Source of the DNA: Betaproteobacteria bacterium
GTDB taxonomy: Bacteria; Pseudomonadota; Gammaproteobacteria; Burkholderiales; SG8-41
DNA length: 34,913 nucleotides
Assembly: GCA_947476215.1 (NCBI GenBank)
Contig: CANJQI010000039.1
Coordinates: 1 to 34,913, forward strand
Direction: 5' to 3'
Shown here: positions 24,285-32,455 of the stretch, piece after piece
Position numbering within the stretch: the stretch's first letter is position 1
How the letters are laid out: the number at the start of each line of letters is the position of its first letter
Position numbers and translations under genes: made by a program
The notes under the pieces: generated by a model
The model's database searches: none
Told to the model about the DNA's origin: nothing
What the model saw: only the letters and a program-made list of their open reading frames with translations

Positions 24285-24304
24285 ATTCCGGTTGCCACCG
24301 GAAT
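24285..24304. repeat. 20-bp dRS3/REP-like palindrome
   Basis: ATTCCGGT-TGCC-ACCGGAAT is a perfect eight-base stem with a four-base loop, preceded by CTGG and followed by AACGGG. Its length and its ATTCC...GGAAT frame recall the 20-mer dRS3/REP-type repeats (CTGGATTCCC...GGGAATGACG) dispersed in many beta- and gammaproteobacteria. It lies in the 162-base gap between the convergent Bug-8 and Bug-9 genes. There is no T-run, so a terminator role is less likely than a dispersed repeat, but it could stop transcription from both sides. Confidence 0.5.
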
Positions 24305-24362
24305 AACGGGTGAATGTCATGAATTATAGAAAGTTCAAAAAGTTCGGCCCCGTCACCCACTG

Positions 24363-25334
24363 CTACTCCGCGCGTATCCCTGCATCCTTGATAACCTTGC
24401 CGATGCGCGCAATTTCCGCTTTTATTTGCGCGCCAAACTCCTGCGGCGTCTCGGCTGAGGGTTCCGCACCCGACTGAAAAAACTTTTCCTTCACATCCGG
24501 CCGGGCCAAAACCCGTGCGACTTCCTGATTGAGCCGAGTCACTACCGTCCGTGCCGACTTGGCCGGCGCGAAGATCCCCGACATCTGCCCATATTCAAAT
24601 CCCGGCAACCCCGATTCCGCCACCGTGGGCAAATCCGGGAACGAAGGCGAGCGTTTCGCGCCCGTGACCGCCACCGCCCTCACTCGGCCTGCCCTGATTT
24701 GCGACTCCATGCCGCCCGCGCTCGCCATCAGCAGCTGAACCTCTCCCGACACCACGGCCGCCAGCGCCGGTCCTGATCCTTTATAAGGAATCCGCACCAT
24801 GTTCACGCCGGCCATGGACTTGAACAATTCCGCTGCCAGATGACCGGTCGAACCCGCGCCGCCGGAACTGTAGTTAAGCGCGCCTGGTTTGGACTTCGCC
24901 AGCGCGATCAAGTCCTTGATGGTTTTTGCCGGTACTGCGGCGTTTACGATGACGACCACCGGCGAACTGACGACCAGCGCCACCGGCGCGAAGTCCCTGA
25001 GCGTGTCGTATGGCACGCCGTCCTGCAGCAGCGGCAACAGCCACAGTATGCTGCCGTAATAGAGCAGCGTGTAACCATCCGCCGGCGCCTTGACCACGAT
25101 CTCGATGGCGGCAACCCCGCCGCCGCGGTTATCGATGATGACCTGCTGGCCCAAACCTTGCGACATGCCCTGCGCGACCAGGCGCGCGGCAAAATCGGAA
25201 CTGCCACCCGCCGCACTGGTCACCATGCGTATCGGTTTTGTCGGATACGGTTGACCCCAAACCACTCCCGATAGCGGTAGCGCGATACTTGCGACAACCA
25301 ACCCCGAAAAACAATCCGATATTCTGTTACGCAT
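24363..25334 (-). CDS. Bug-9: TctC/Bug-family substrate-binding protein
   Basis: 323 residues from the ATG of MRNRISDCF, chosen for the GAAGGGA site a few bases upstream; another ATG eight codons earlier lacks one. The signal peptide runs to about 28. YPTKPIRMVTSAAGGSSD (Asp47), LGQQVIIDNRGGGVAAIE, PADGYTLLYYGS, the subclade Trp in ILWLLPLLQDG, VPYDTLRDFAPVA, LNYSSGGAGSTGHL, IPYKGSGPALAAVVSG and QIRAGRVRAVAVTG follow. The normal PHVK is replaced by SQIR. Its closest relatives in the window are Bug-8 and Bug-12, suggesting local duplication. Divergent from Bug-10 across 194 bases. Confidence 0.93.
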   Translation of the reverse strand: MRNRISDCFSGLVVASIALPLSGVVWGQPYPTKPIRMVTSAAGGSSDFAARLVAQGMSQGLGQQVIIDNRGGGVAAIEIVVKAPADGYTLLYYGSILWLLPLLQDGVPYDTLRDFAPVALVVSSPVVVIVNAAVPAKTIKDLIALAKSKPGALNYSSGGAGSTGHLAAELFKSMAGVNMVRIPYKGSGPALAAVVSGEVQLLMASAGGMESQIRAGRVRAVAVTGAKRSPSFPDLPTVAESGLPGFEYGQMSGIFAPAKSARTVVTRLNQEVARVLARPDVKEKFFQSGAEPSAETPQEFGAQIKAEIARIGKVIKDAGIRAE

Positions 25335-25528
25335 TCCGTTCCCTTCAAAGTACGCCATCCGTCCGCCGCCTACACCAATATCCCAGCCGGACTCGCTGAT
25401 GATATCAGGGGGAGGATATCCCTCAAAAACATTCTCTTCGCGTTAGTATAGTATTGTAAAGCACGAGCCGGAACCAGTATGATTTGATGCAGACCAGTCA
25501 ACAAAAATCCGCTACGAGAGGCGATACC

Positions 25529-26500
25529 ATGAAACTAACCACTCCCATTGCTGTAGCGATCGCAACTGCGCTGATTGCCGTTAGCGGCATAGTCACCGCT
25601 CAATCCTATCCCTCCAAGCCGATACGCTTCATTCTTCCCTTCGCGCCTGGCGGCATAGGTGACATCACGGCGCGCATCGTGGCGCAAAAAATGGGGGAAA
25701 ACATCGGCCAGCAAGTGGTCATCGACAATAAGCCGGGCGCCGGCATGATAGTCTCGGCGACCGCCGCGATGGCCGCCAATCCGGATGGTTACACAATGAT
25801 AATGGCCGGAAACGGCACCGCGGTCAGCGCCTCTTTGTTCATGTCCCTGCCGTACGACATACTGCGCGACTTCACCCAGGTGTCTACCCTGGCATCGTTC
25901 GATCTGGTATTGGTAGCGCGTTCGGATGCCGCCTACAACTCGTTGGCCGACATGATAGCCTACGCCAAACGCAATCCAGGCAAGCTCAACTTCGGGACCA
26001 TCAATCCTGGATCCACGCAACATCTGGGCGCGGAACTGTTCAAGTCGTTGACCGGAATCGATGCGCAGACCGTCCCCTATAAAGCCACGCCGGCGCTGAT
26101 CGTGGCATTGCGCGGCAGCGACGTCGAACTCGCGTTTGAATTCCTGCCTGCCGTGCTGACGCAAATCAAGGCCAATGCAATCAAAGCGCTCGGCATAGCC
26201 GCGCCCAAGCGTTTTCCTGGCCTGCCCAACCTGCCCACGATAGCCGAGGGCGGCCTTGCGAACTATCAGGTGTCGTCGTGGAACGGCGCCAGTGTGCTCG
26301 CCTCGACTCCGCGCCCCATCGTTGAGCGCCTTAACAGGGAAATAGTCGCGGCGCTTAATTCGTCAGAAGTCAGGAACAAATTGCAGGAACTGGGAGCGGA
26401 CTCGCTGCCCAGCACCACCACCGAAGCACGCAACGTCATGATTTCCGAAATTGCGCGCTGGAAAAAGGTGATCGAAATAGCGAAGATTGAACGGCAATAA
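25529..26500 (+). CDS. Bug-10: TctC/Bug-family substrate-binding protein
   Basis: 323 residues from the ATG of MKLTTPIA, which has AGAGG at proper spacing; an upstream in-frame start would add fifteen polar residues before the signal. Signal peptide to about 25 (IVTA). YPSKPIRFILPFAPGGIGD (Asp45), IGQQVVIDNKPGAGM, NPDGYTMIMAGNGT, LPYDILRDFTQVS, LNFGTINPGSTQHL, VPYKATPALIVALRGSDVEL and TQIKANAIKALGIAA. The YKAT and AFEFLPAV segments are unlike the others, and it lacks the subclade Trp, so it is a separate Bug lineage. It converges on Bug-11, with 10 bases between the stops. Confidence 0.92.
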   Translation: MKLTTPIAVAIATALIAVSGIVTAQSYPSKPIRFILPFAPGGIGDITARIVAQKMGENIGQQVVIDNKPGAGMIVSATAAMAANPDGYTMIMAGNGTAVSASLFMSLPYDILRDFTQVSTLASFDLVLVARSDAAYNSLADMIAYAKRNPGKLNFGTINPGSTQHLGAELFKSLTGIDAQTVPYKATPALIVALRGSDVELAFEFLPAVLTQIKANAIKALGIAAPKRFPGLPNLPTIAEGGLANYQVSSWNGASVLASTPRPIVERLNREIVAALNSSEVRNKLQELGADSLPSTTTEARNVMISEIARWKKVIEIAKIERQ

Positions 26501-26510
26501 AACGCGACAG

Positions 26511-27485
26511 CTATTCGAGCTTGATCCCCGCCGCCTTTACGACTTTCTGCCATCTCGCAAAATCATCTTTGATGATCTGCGCGAACTGCTGTGGCGTGCT
26601 CGATGTCGGATCGAATCCGGTCTCGATCAAGCGCTCCCTGACATCAGACTTCTGCAATGCGGCTCCGATTTCGCGATTGAGTCTGTCGACGACAGGCTTA
26701 GGCGTGCCGGCGGTCGTGACCACGCCATACCACTGCGATGCGTCGACCGCCGGATAGCCTGCTTCCACGAATGTCGGAACGTCTTCAAGACTGCCAAGCC
26801 GTTTGGGCCCACCCATGGCCAGCGCTTTGAGCTTACCCGACTTGACGTGCGGTACCAGCGTCGGGCCGATAAACATCAACTGTATGCGGCCGCTCAACAA
26901 GTCATTGACGGCAGGACTGGCGCCTTTATACGGCACGTGCACCAGCTTGGTTTCGGTGACGATCTGAAACAACTCGGCCGCCATGTGCCCTACGGATCCC
27001 GCACCCGAGGAACCAAACGCGAGCGTCCCCGGGCGTGCTCTGGCATAAGCAACCAGTTCCTTGACGCTAGCCGCCGGCACCGAAGGATGCATCAACAACA
27101 TATTGGGTGATGTCAGCAGCAGCGACACGGCGGCGAAGTCACGCACCGGATGGTAAGGAAGGTCGCTTTGCAGCGCGGGCGAAATCGAGTGAGAACTGCG
27201 TGTAATGATAAGGATCGAATAACCGTCCGGCGCGGCCTTTGCGGTTAACATTGAGGCCACCGCACCGGTGGCGCCGGCGCGATTGTCGACGATCACCTGC
27301 CGCCCCATGCTCTCGCTCATCTTCTGCGCGAAGATCCGGGCTACCGTATCGGTTCCACCGCCAGGCGCATTGCCGACCAGGAAACGTATCGGCTTGGTGG
27401 GGTATTGCTGGGCGTGAATGCTGAACGCAACCGACATAGTGGACAATGCGGCCACACCGCACAATGCAACGAATAAGTTCCTCAA
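26511..27485 (-). CDS. Bug-11: TctC/Bug-family substrate-binding protein
   Basis: 324 residues from a TTG start with a perfect AAAGGAG six to seven bases upstream; the residues after it (MRNLFVALCG as translated) open a normal signal peptide ending about 26 (IHAQ). YPTKPIRFLVGNAPGGGTD (Asp46), MGRQVIVDNRAGATG, APDGYSILIITRSSHS, LPYHPVRDFAAVS (His for the usual Asp), LAFGSSGAGSVGHM, VPYKGASPAVNDLLSG, PHVKSGKLKALAMGG and DDFARWQKVVKAAGI. It is of the common Bug type rather than the Trp subclade. Bug-12 is 69 bases upstream on the same strand, so the two may form a pair. Confidence 0.92.
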   Translation of the reverse strand: MRNLFVALCGVAALSTMSVAFSIHAQQYPTKPIRFLVGNAPGGGTDTVARIFAQKMSESMGRQVIVDNRAGATGAVASMLTAKAAPDGYSILIITRSSHSISPALQSDLPYHPVRDFAAVSLLLTSPNMLLMHPSVPAASVKELVAYARARPGTLAFGSSGAGSVGHMAAELFQIVTETKLVHVPYKGASPAVNDLLSGRIQLMFIGPTLVPHVKSGKLKALAMGGPKRLGSLEDVPTFVEAGYPAVDASQWYGVVTTAGTPKPVVDRLNREIGAALQKSDVRERLIETGFDPTSSTPQQFAQIIKDDFARWQKVVKAAGIKLE

Positions 27486-27554
27486 GAATATCTCCTTTAA
27501 CCAAACGGTAACCGTGCAGCGATCAGGTTGCAGTCATGTTGCGATTGCAGCGCC

Positions 27555-28541
27555 TTACTCCTCCTTGATCCCCGCATCCTTGATCACTTTTCCCATGCGT
27601 GTCATTTCCGATTTTATCTTGTCTGCAAACTGTTCAGGCGACCCGCCAACCGCCTCCAGCCCGGAGCTGCTAAACCGGTCTTTCACGTCGGCGCTATTCA
27701 ACACACGAACGATTTCCCGGTTGAGCTGATCGACGATAGCCTTGGGCGTTCTGGGCGCCGAGAATATGCCCGACATCTGCACCGATTCATAGCCGGGCAC
27801 GCCCGCGGCCGCCAGCGTGGGCAATCCAGGAAACAATGACGACGGTTCAGCGCTGGTAATGGCCAAAGCCCGGATCTTGCCGGCTTTGACATGCGTCATC
27901 ACGGAACCCGCGGACGGAAACGTCAGTTGCACTTCCGCTCCCAGCAACGCATTTAGCGCCGGACCCTGCCCCTTGTACGGGATGCGTACCATGTTAATCC
28001 CCGCCATGGACTTCAACAATTCGGCGGCGAGATGAGTTACCGAGCCTGAAGGACCCGATGAGTAGTTAAACGCTCCCGGCTTCGTTTTGGCCAAAGCGAT
28101 CAGATCCTTGACGGAGTTGGCGGCAACCGCGGCATGAACGACCAATATGGTGGGCGCGCTCACGGCGAGCGCAACCGGCGAAAAATCGCGGACCGGATCG
28201 TATGGCACGTTGCTGCGCAGGAACGGCGCCAGCCATAGCGAACTGCCGAAATAAAGCAGCGTGTACCCGTCAGGCGGCGCTTTGGTCAAAATCTCCACCG
28301 AGATGAACCCGCCACGATTGTCCACAATGATCTGCTGACCGAGATTTGCCGAAAGAGCGGGCGTGATCATGCGCGCCACTACATCCGAACTGCCGCCCGG
28401 CGCACTGCTTAGCATGCGTATCGGCTTGGCCGGATAAGCGTGTCCTGTTCCTTTGGGCAGTGTCTGGCCGCATGCCGCGCCAGCCATCAGCGCCAATAAA
28501 CACGCCGCAGACACACCAACGTAACGAGGTCGCATCAGCAT
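27555..28541 (-). CDS. Bug-12: TctC/Bug-family substrate-binding protein
   Basis: 328 residues from the ATG of MLMRPRYVG, which follows GGGAGGAAG at good spacing; the open frame extends 37 codons upstream without signal-peptide character. Signal peptide to about 25, then a short linker before YPAKPIRMLSSAPGGSSD (Asp53). LGQQIIVDNRGGFISVE, PPDGYTLLYFGS, the subclade Trp in SLWLAPFLRSN, VPYDPVRDFSPVA, FNYSSGPSGSVTHL, IPYKGQGPALNALLGAEV, THVKAGKIRALAITS and KSEMTRMGKVIKDAGI. A Cys near the end of the signal (GAAC) is not in a good lipobox. Divergent from Bug-13 across 144 bases. Confidence 0.92.
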   Translation of the reverse strand: MLMRPRYVGVSAACLLALMAGAACGQTLPKGTGHAYPAKPIRMLSSAPGGSSDVVARMITPALSANLGQQIIVDNRGGFISVEILTKAPPDGYTLLYFGSSLWLAPFLRSNVPYDPVRDFSPVALAVSAPTILVVHAAVAANSVKDLIALAKTKPGAFNYSSGPSGSVTHLAAELLKSMAGINMVRIPYKGQGPALNALLGAEVQLTFPSAGSVMTHVKAGKIRALAITSAEPSSLFPGLPTLAAAGVPGYESVQMSGIFSAPRTPKAIVDQLNREIVRVLNSADVKDRFSSSGLEAVGGSPEQFADKIKSEMTRMGKVIKDAGIKEE

Positions 28542-28685
28542 TAACTTCCTCCCACCAAAAAGTTTGGCCCATGGTAGACCAAATTGGTGCTCAGACGTAG
28601 CGTCTTCGCACTCCTCATCCGCCACTGGAAATGCACTAAAATGCGCGCACAATCAGTGGCATATTCACAAAGGAGAACACGCACC

Positions 28686-29690
28686 ATGACCGTCCACAAG
28701 CTATCCCCCTTGACTTCGGCGCGCTGCTGCGCAGCGCTGCTCACGGCATGCAGCTTTACCCTTGCTGCGCCCAGTTTCGCACAACCCGCATGGAAACCCG
28801 AGCGCGCCGTGGAAATCGTAGTCGGCTCGGCGGCCGGCGGCGGCAATGACAAGACTGGCCGCACCATGCAGAAAATCTGGCAGGAATCGAAATGGTTGGA
28901 AAACGCAACGGTCGTAAACAAGGTCGGCGGCGGCGGTGCTCTTGCATACACCTATACCAATCAGACCGCGGGCGATGGACATCGCATCGCCGTCGCGCGT
29001 ACCGGGCTGCTGACCAACCACATACAGGGCCTGAGTCCATTGAGCTATACCGACATGACACCCATCGCGATGGTTGCTGACGATCCGATGTCGCTGACAG
29101 TGCGCGCCGATTCACAGATCAGATCGGCCAGGGACCTGGTCACGCGCTGGAAAGCCGACCCGCAATCCGTCAGCATTTCCCTGGGAAGCTCACGTGGCTC
29201 AACCACGCATTTCCTGATCGCGCTGATCGCCAAGTCGGGCGGCGTGGATCCGCGCAAGCTCAAACTTCTGACCTTCGGTGGCGGCGCCGACTCCACGACC
29301 AATCTGCTTGGCGGTCATATCGATATGGTGTGCCTGGGACCAGGCAATGTGGTGATGCACGTCAAACAGGGCACAATGCGCATGATAGGCGTGGCGTCGG
29401 CCAAGCGCATGGCGTCTCTGCCTGACGTTCCGACCATCAGGGAACAGGGTATCGATGTCGTGCAGGGCGGCTGGACGCTGATAGTGGCGCCCAAAGGCCT
29501 GTCAGCCGCGCAGATTGCCTACTGGGAAAACCTCCTCGAACGCACTGTCAATCATCCCGAATGGAAGCGCTCGCTTGAAGAAGACAGCGCCGAATGGCTG
29601 TTCATGAAGACGCAGGCCACGCGCGACTTCCTGAAGAAAGAATACGACACCGACCGCGCCCTGCTCGTCGAGCTGGGCATGGTCAAGTAA
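28686..29690 (+). CDS. Bug-13: divergent TctC/Bug-family substrate-binding protein
   Basis: 334 residues from the ATG preceded by AAAGGAG. Signal peptide to about 32 (SFAQ). It has WKPERAVEIVVGSAAGGGND (Asp55) where the other receptors have YPxKPIR, then VVNKVGGGGALAYTY, a segment GLSPLSYTDMTPIAMV in place of LPYDPxxDF, SISLGSSRGSTTHFL, LTFGGGADSTTNLLGG, MHVKQGTMRMIGVAS, and a C-terminus KEYDTDRALLVELGM. This is the distinct TctC branch often found beside true tricarboxylate transporter operons, rather than the orphan Bug type. Followed after 20 bases by an MmgE/PrpD gene and then an MFS transporter, probably one transcript. Confidence 0.9.
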   Translation: MTVHKLSPLTSARCCAALLTACSFTLAAPSFAQPAWKPERAVEIVVGSAAGGGNDKTGRTMQKIWQESKWLENATVVNKVGGGGALAYTYTNQTAGDGHRIAVARTGLLTNHIQGLSPLSYTDMTPIAMVADDPMSLTVRADSQIRSARDLVTRWKADPQSVSISLGSSRGSTTHFLIALIAKSGGVDPRKLKLLTFGGGADSTTNLLGGHIDMVCLGPGNVVMHVKQGTMRMIGVASAKRMASLPDVPTIREQGIDVVQGGWTLIVAPKGLSAAQIAYWENLLERTVNHPEWKRSLEEDSAEWLFMKTQATRDFLKKEYDTDRALLVELGMVK

Positions 29691-29710
29691 TCCGCCCCCC
29701 GGGAACAGTC

Positions 29711-31105
29711 ATGTCCAACACCAAGATCACGCTAGTTTCGCCGGTAATGAAAAAGCTTGCCGACTACATTTCGAATTCGCCTCGCAAGGCGTTGCCCAGG
29801 GATGTAGTGGAAACGACCAAGCACCATGTCCTCGATACCATCGCTGCCATGGTATCCGGAACCAAACTGCTACCCGGCAGAATGGCGGTCAAATACGTCA
29901 AAACCCTGGGCGGCAAGCGCGAGGCCACGGTGGTCGGCACGCGTATCGTCACGAGCGCGTTAAATGCCGCGCTGGCCAACGGCATGCTCGCGCACTCCGA
30001 CGAAACCGACGACTCGCATGCGCCGTCGCTCACCCATCCGGGGTGCGGCATAGTTTCCGCCGCGCTGGCGATGGCCGAGCGCGAACATCGCGACGGCACA
30101 TCATTGCTGCGTGCGGTGACGCTGGGCTACGACGTGAGTTCACGCCTCAGTTACGCCGTGCGTTCCGAAGCGTTTCGCGGCCTCGGCCACTCGACACACA
30201 CCATGGCGCCGGCGTTTGGCGCTGCGGCCGCCGGCGCTGCGCTGGCGCGCATGTCCGCCCGGCAGGTCCGGCACGTGCTCTCTTATACGGCACAGCAGGC
30301 GTGCGGATTGTCCACCTACACCAGTGACGTGGAACATATCGAAAAAGCATTCGACTTTGGCGGTCTGCCGGCGCGCAATGGCGTGGCCGCCGCCACCATG
30401 GTCGCCGCCGGCTGCACGGGTGTGGATGATGTATTTTCGGGCGAGCGCAACTTTTTTATCGCTTACGACGAATCGCGCCGCATCGGCAAGGCGCCCAATC
30501 CGCGTTTGTTGGTGCGCGACCTGGGCAAGACTTACGAAATAATGAACACCAACATCAAGCGCTGGTCGGTCGGTTCGCCGGTGCAGGCGCCACTCGATTC
30601 CCTGCTTGAAGTGATACGCGCCGCGAAAATCAAGGCCGATGATGTCGCAAAACTCGTGGTGCGCGTCTCCAAGCTCGGCGCCAACACCACCGACAACCGC
30701 GACATGCCGGATATCTGCATGCAGTACCTGTGCGCGGTGATGCTGATAGACGGCATCGTGACTTTCGAATCCGCGCACGACGAACCGCGCATGACCGACC
30801 GCAAGGTCATGGACATGCGCAACCGTATCGAACTCATAGGCGATGCGAAGCTGCAAAAGCTGCTGCCCGAACGGCACGGTATCGTTGAGATTACGCTCAG
30901 GGACGGCAGGCAATTGCGGCATCACACGCGCGCCGTGCGCGGCACCGCACGCAACCCCATGACACGCGCCGATGTCGACGAGAAATGTTATCACCTGATG
31001 GCCCCCATTCTGGGTGCCAAACGCGCACGAGCCTTGTGCGACACCGTGTGGCGCATGGAGCGCGTCAAGGATGTCTGCCAGTTGCGATCGCTGTTGCAAT
31101 CGTGA
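29711..31105 (+). CDS. MmgE/PrpD family protein
   Basis: 464 residues from ATG (MSNTKITLVS), 20 bases after Bug-13 with a GGGA site. N-terminal LDTIAAMVSG at 41-50 and HSDETDDSHAPSLTHPG at 95-111 are family hallmarks of the active-site half; AFDFGGLPARNGVAAATM is the mid-protein segment, and IKRWSVGSPVQAPLDSL occupies the K-x-Y/W-x-x-G region near the lid domain. Members isomerise, dehydrate or decarboxylate aconitate-like acids. It is a different subfamily from both the 113-1462 protein and PrpD at 10658-12094, sharing only the fold landmarks. Its position between a TctC receptor and an MFS permease points to metabolism of an imported carboxylate. Confidence 0.9.
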   Translation: MSNTKITLVSPVMKKLADYISNSPRKALPRDVVETTKHHVLDTIAAMVSGTKLLPGRMAVKYVKTLGGKREATVVGTRIVTSALNAALANGMLAHSDETDDSHAPSLTHPGCGIVSAALAMAEREHRDGTSLLRAVTLGYDVSSRLSYAVRSEAFRGLGHSTHTMAPAFGAAAAGAALARMSARQVRHVLSYTAQQACGLSTYTSDVEHIEKAFDFGGLPARNGVAAATMVAAGCTGVDDVFSGERNFFIAYDESRRIGKAPNPRLLVRDLGKTYEIMNTNIKRWSVGSPVQAPLDSLLEVIRAAKIKADDVAKLVVRVSKLGANTTDNRDMPDICMQYLCAVMLIDGIVTFESAHDEPRMTDRKVMDMRNRIELIGDAKLQKLLPERHGIVEITLRDGRQLRHHTRAVRGTARNPMTRADVDEKCYHLMAPILGAKRARALCDTVWRMERVKDVCQLRSLLQS

Positions 31106-31125
31106 CCCTTATTCAATAATCAAAA

Positions 31126-31140
31126 GTCCGCTACGCGGAC
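31126..31140 (+). other. Small hairpin between the PrpD-family and MFS genes
   Basis: GTCCGC, TAC, GCGGAC forms a perfect six-base stem with a three-base loop, 20 bases after the MmgE/PrpD stop. No T-run follows. It may lower downstream expression or guard the upstream message, but a chance palindrome is possible. Confidence 0.3.
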
Positions 31141-31200
31141 GAGGCCGTGCGTACCTTGCCCGGCACAGCCCGGCACAGACAGTCCTGCCAGGAAATTCCC

Positions 31201-32346
31201 ATGCCTGTCGCATACATTATCGCGCTGCATGTTTTCACCATGACCAACGTGCACGCGACGCGCACGCTGCTCACCCTGTACGCGATCAATCTTGGCGCGG
31301 AACCCATCATCATCGGATTGCTGGCGGCGGCGTTCGGCCTGATACCGATTTTGTTTTCGTGGGTGAGCGGGCGGCTTGCGGATCGCTTCGGTTCGCGCTG
31401 GATCATGCTGTTCGGCATCGCCGTTTGCGCAATCGGCATGCTGCTGCCGGCGTTCATACCCAGCGTGACCGTGATAATCATTGCCGGTGTACTCAGCGGC
31501 ACGTCCACGACCTTCTGCACGGTGTCGTTGCAAACCCTGGTCGGACTGCTCAGCAAGCAGGAAACGCGCGCCAGGAATTACGCCAACTTCTCGCTGGCGG
31601 GCGCCGTGACCAATTTCCTCGGCCCGATGATCGCGGGCTTTTCCATAGACCTGGCTGGTTACCACAATACGTGCCTTTTGATGGTCGGTATTGCGCTGAT
31701 ACCGCTCTTGATGCTGCTATTGAAAGGCCAGGGGCTGCCGGCCGGCAGCGGCCATGCGGCACCCGCCGGCAGTCTCAGGGAAACACTGGCGGTACCCGGC
31801 GTATGGCGTGCGCTGGCCGCCAGCGCGATCGGACAAACCGGCGGCGACTTGCTTCAGTTTTACATGCCCGTGCATGCGCATGCGGCAGGCCTGTCAGCGT
31901 CCATGATAGGTATCGTACTGGCGGCGTTCGCCGCCGCGCAGTTCGTGGCGCGACTGGCACTGGCGCCGCTGGTAGCGAGGTCGAACGAGGAGACCGTGCT
32001 CGCGTATGGGTTTGCCGTGGGCGCGGTCGCGTTCGTCCTGGCGCCTATGACCGGAACTGCGGCGACAATAGGCATGGTTTCGTTCCTCCTCGGACTGGGA
32101 CTGGGCTGCGCGCGGCCGATTTCGATGATGCTGATGTTCGCGCATGCGGCCGGCGGACGTTCGGGCGAAGCTATGGGTCTGCGACTCACCGCGGAAAATC
32201 TGACACGCCTGGCGGCCCCGCTGCTATTCGGCATGTTGGCATCGACAGCGGGACTGGCTGTCGTATTCTGGCTGAACGCGGTGATGCTGGGCTCCGGTGG
32301 CGCGTACATGCGGCACGGCAGCACCACCCGTCGTTCTAGACCATAG
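31201..32346 (+). CDS. Major facilitator superfamily transporter
   Basis: 381 residues with about eleven to twelve hydrophobic membrane segments. The MFS motif A between helices 2 and 3 reads GRLADRFGSRW (about 58-68), and a polar central loop near residues 178-195 (LPAGSGHAAPAGS) divides the two six-helix halves. The N-terminus is short for the family. ATG is preceded by AGGAAA seven bases upstream; an earlier in-frame codon would add eighteen polar residues. Substrate is not identifiable; given the Bug-13 and MmgE/PrpD genes just upstream, an organic acid or its product is a fair inference, and export is as likely as import. A possible terminator lies about 70 bases past the stop. Confidence 0.88.
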   Translation: MPVAYIIALHVFTMTNVHATRTLLTLYAINLGAEPIIIGLLAAAFGLIPILFSWVSGRLADRFGSRWIMLFGIAVCAIGMLLPAFIPSVTVIIIAGVLSGTSTTFCTVSLQTLVGLLSKQETRARNYANFSLAGAVTNFLGPMIAGFSIDLAGYHNTCLLMVGIALIPLLMLLLKGQGLPAGSGHAAPAGSLRETLAVPGVWRALAASAIGQTGGDLLQFYMPVHAHAAGLSASMIGIVLAAFAAAQFVARLALAPLVARSNEETVLAYGFAVGAVAFVLAPMTGTAATIGMVSFLLGLGLGCARPISMMLMFAHAAGGRSGEAMGLRLTAENLTRLAAPLLFGMLASTAGLAVVFWLNAVMLGSGGAYMRHGSTTRRSRP

Positions 32347-32414
32347 CCCGGGAGCTCGATAACAGCACCGTCCGCTCATGCGACTTGGTTTGCTTCACAC
32401 GCAATCAAGGATTT

Positions 32415-32446
32415 GCGCCACGCTCACGCGTAACGGTGCGCTTTTT
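32415..32446 (+). terminator. Possible intrinsic terminator after the MFS gene
   Basis: GCGC-C-AC at 32415-32421 can pair with GTGCGC at 32436-32441 (one bulged C), with a smaller ACGC/GCGT stem inside, followed by TTTTT at 32442-32446. It sits between the MFS gene and the convergent cupin gene. The stem is short and imperfect, so the call is tentative. Confidence 0.35.
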
Positions 32447-32455
32447 CGATTGCGA

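Noticed and set aside
25441-25465. AT-rich TAGTATAGTATTGTAAAG before Bug-10 as a promoter
   Set aside because: Several overlapping -10-like hexamers exist but none pairs with a convincing -35, so I cannot place a start.
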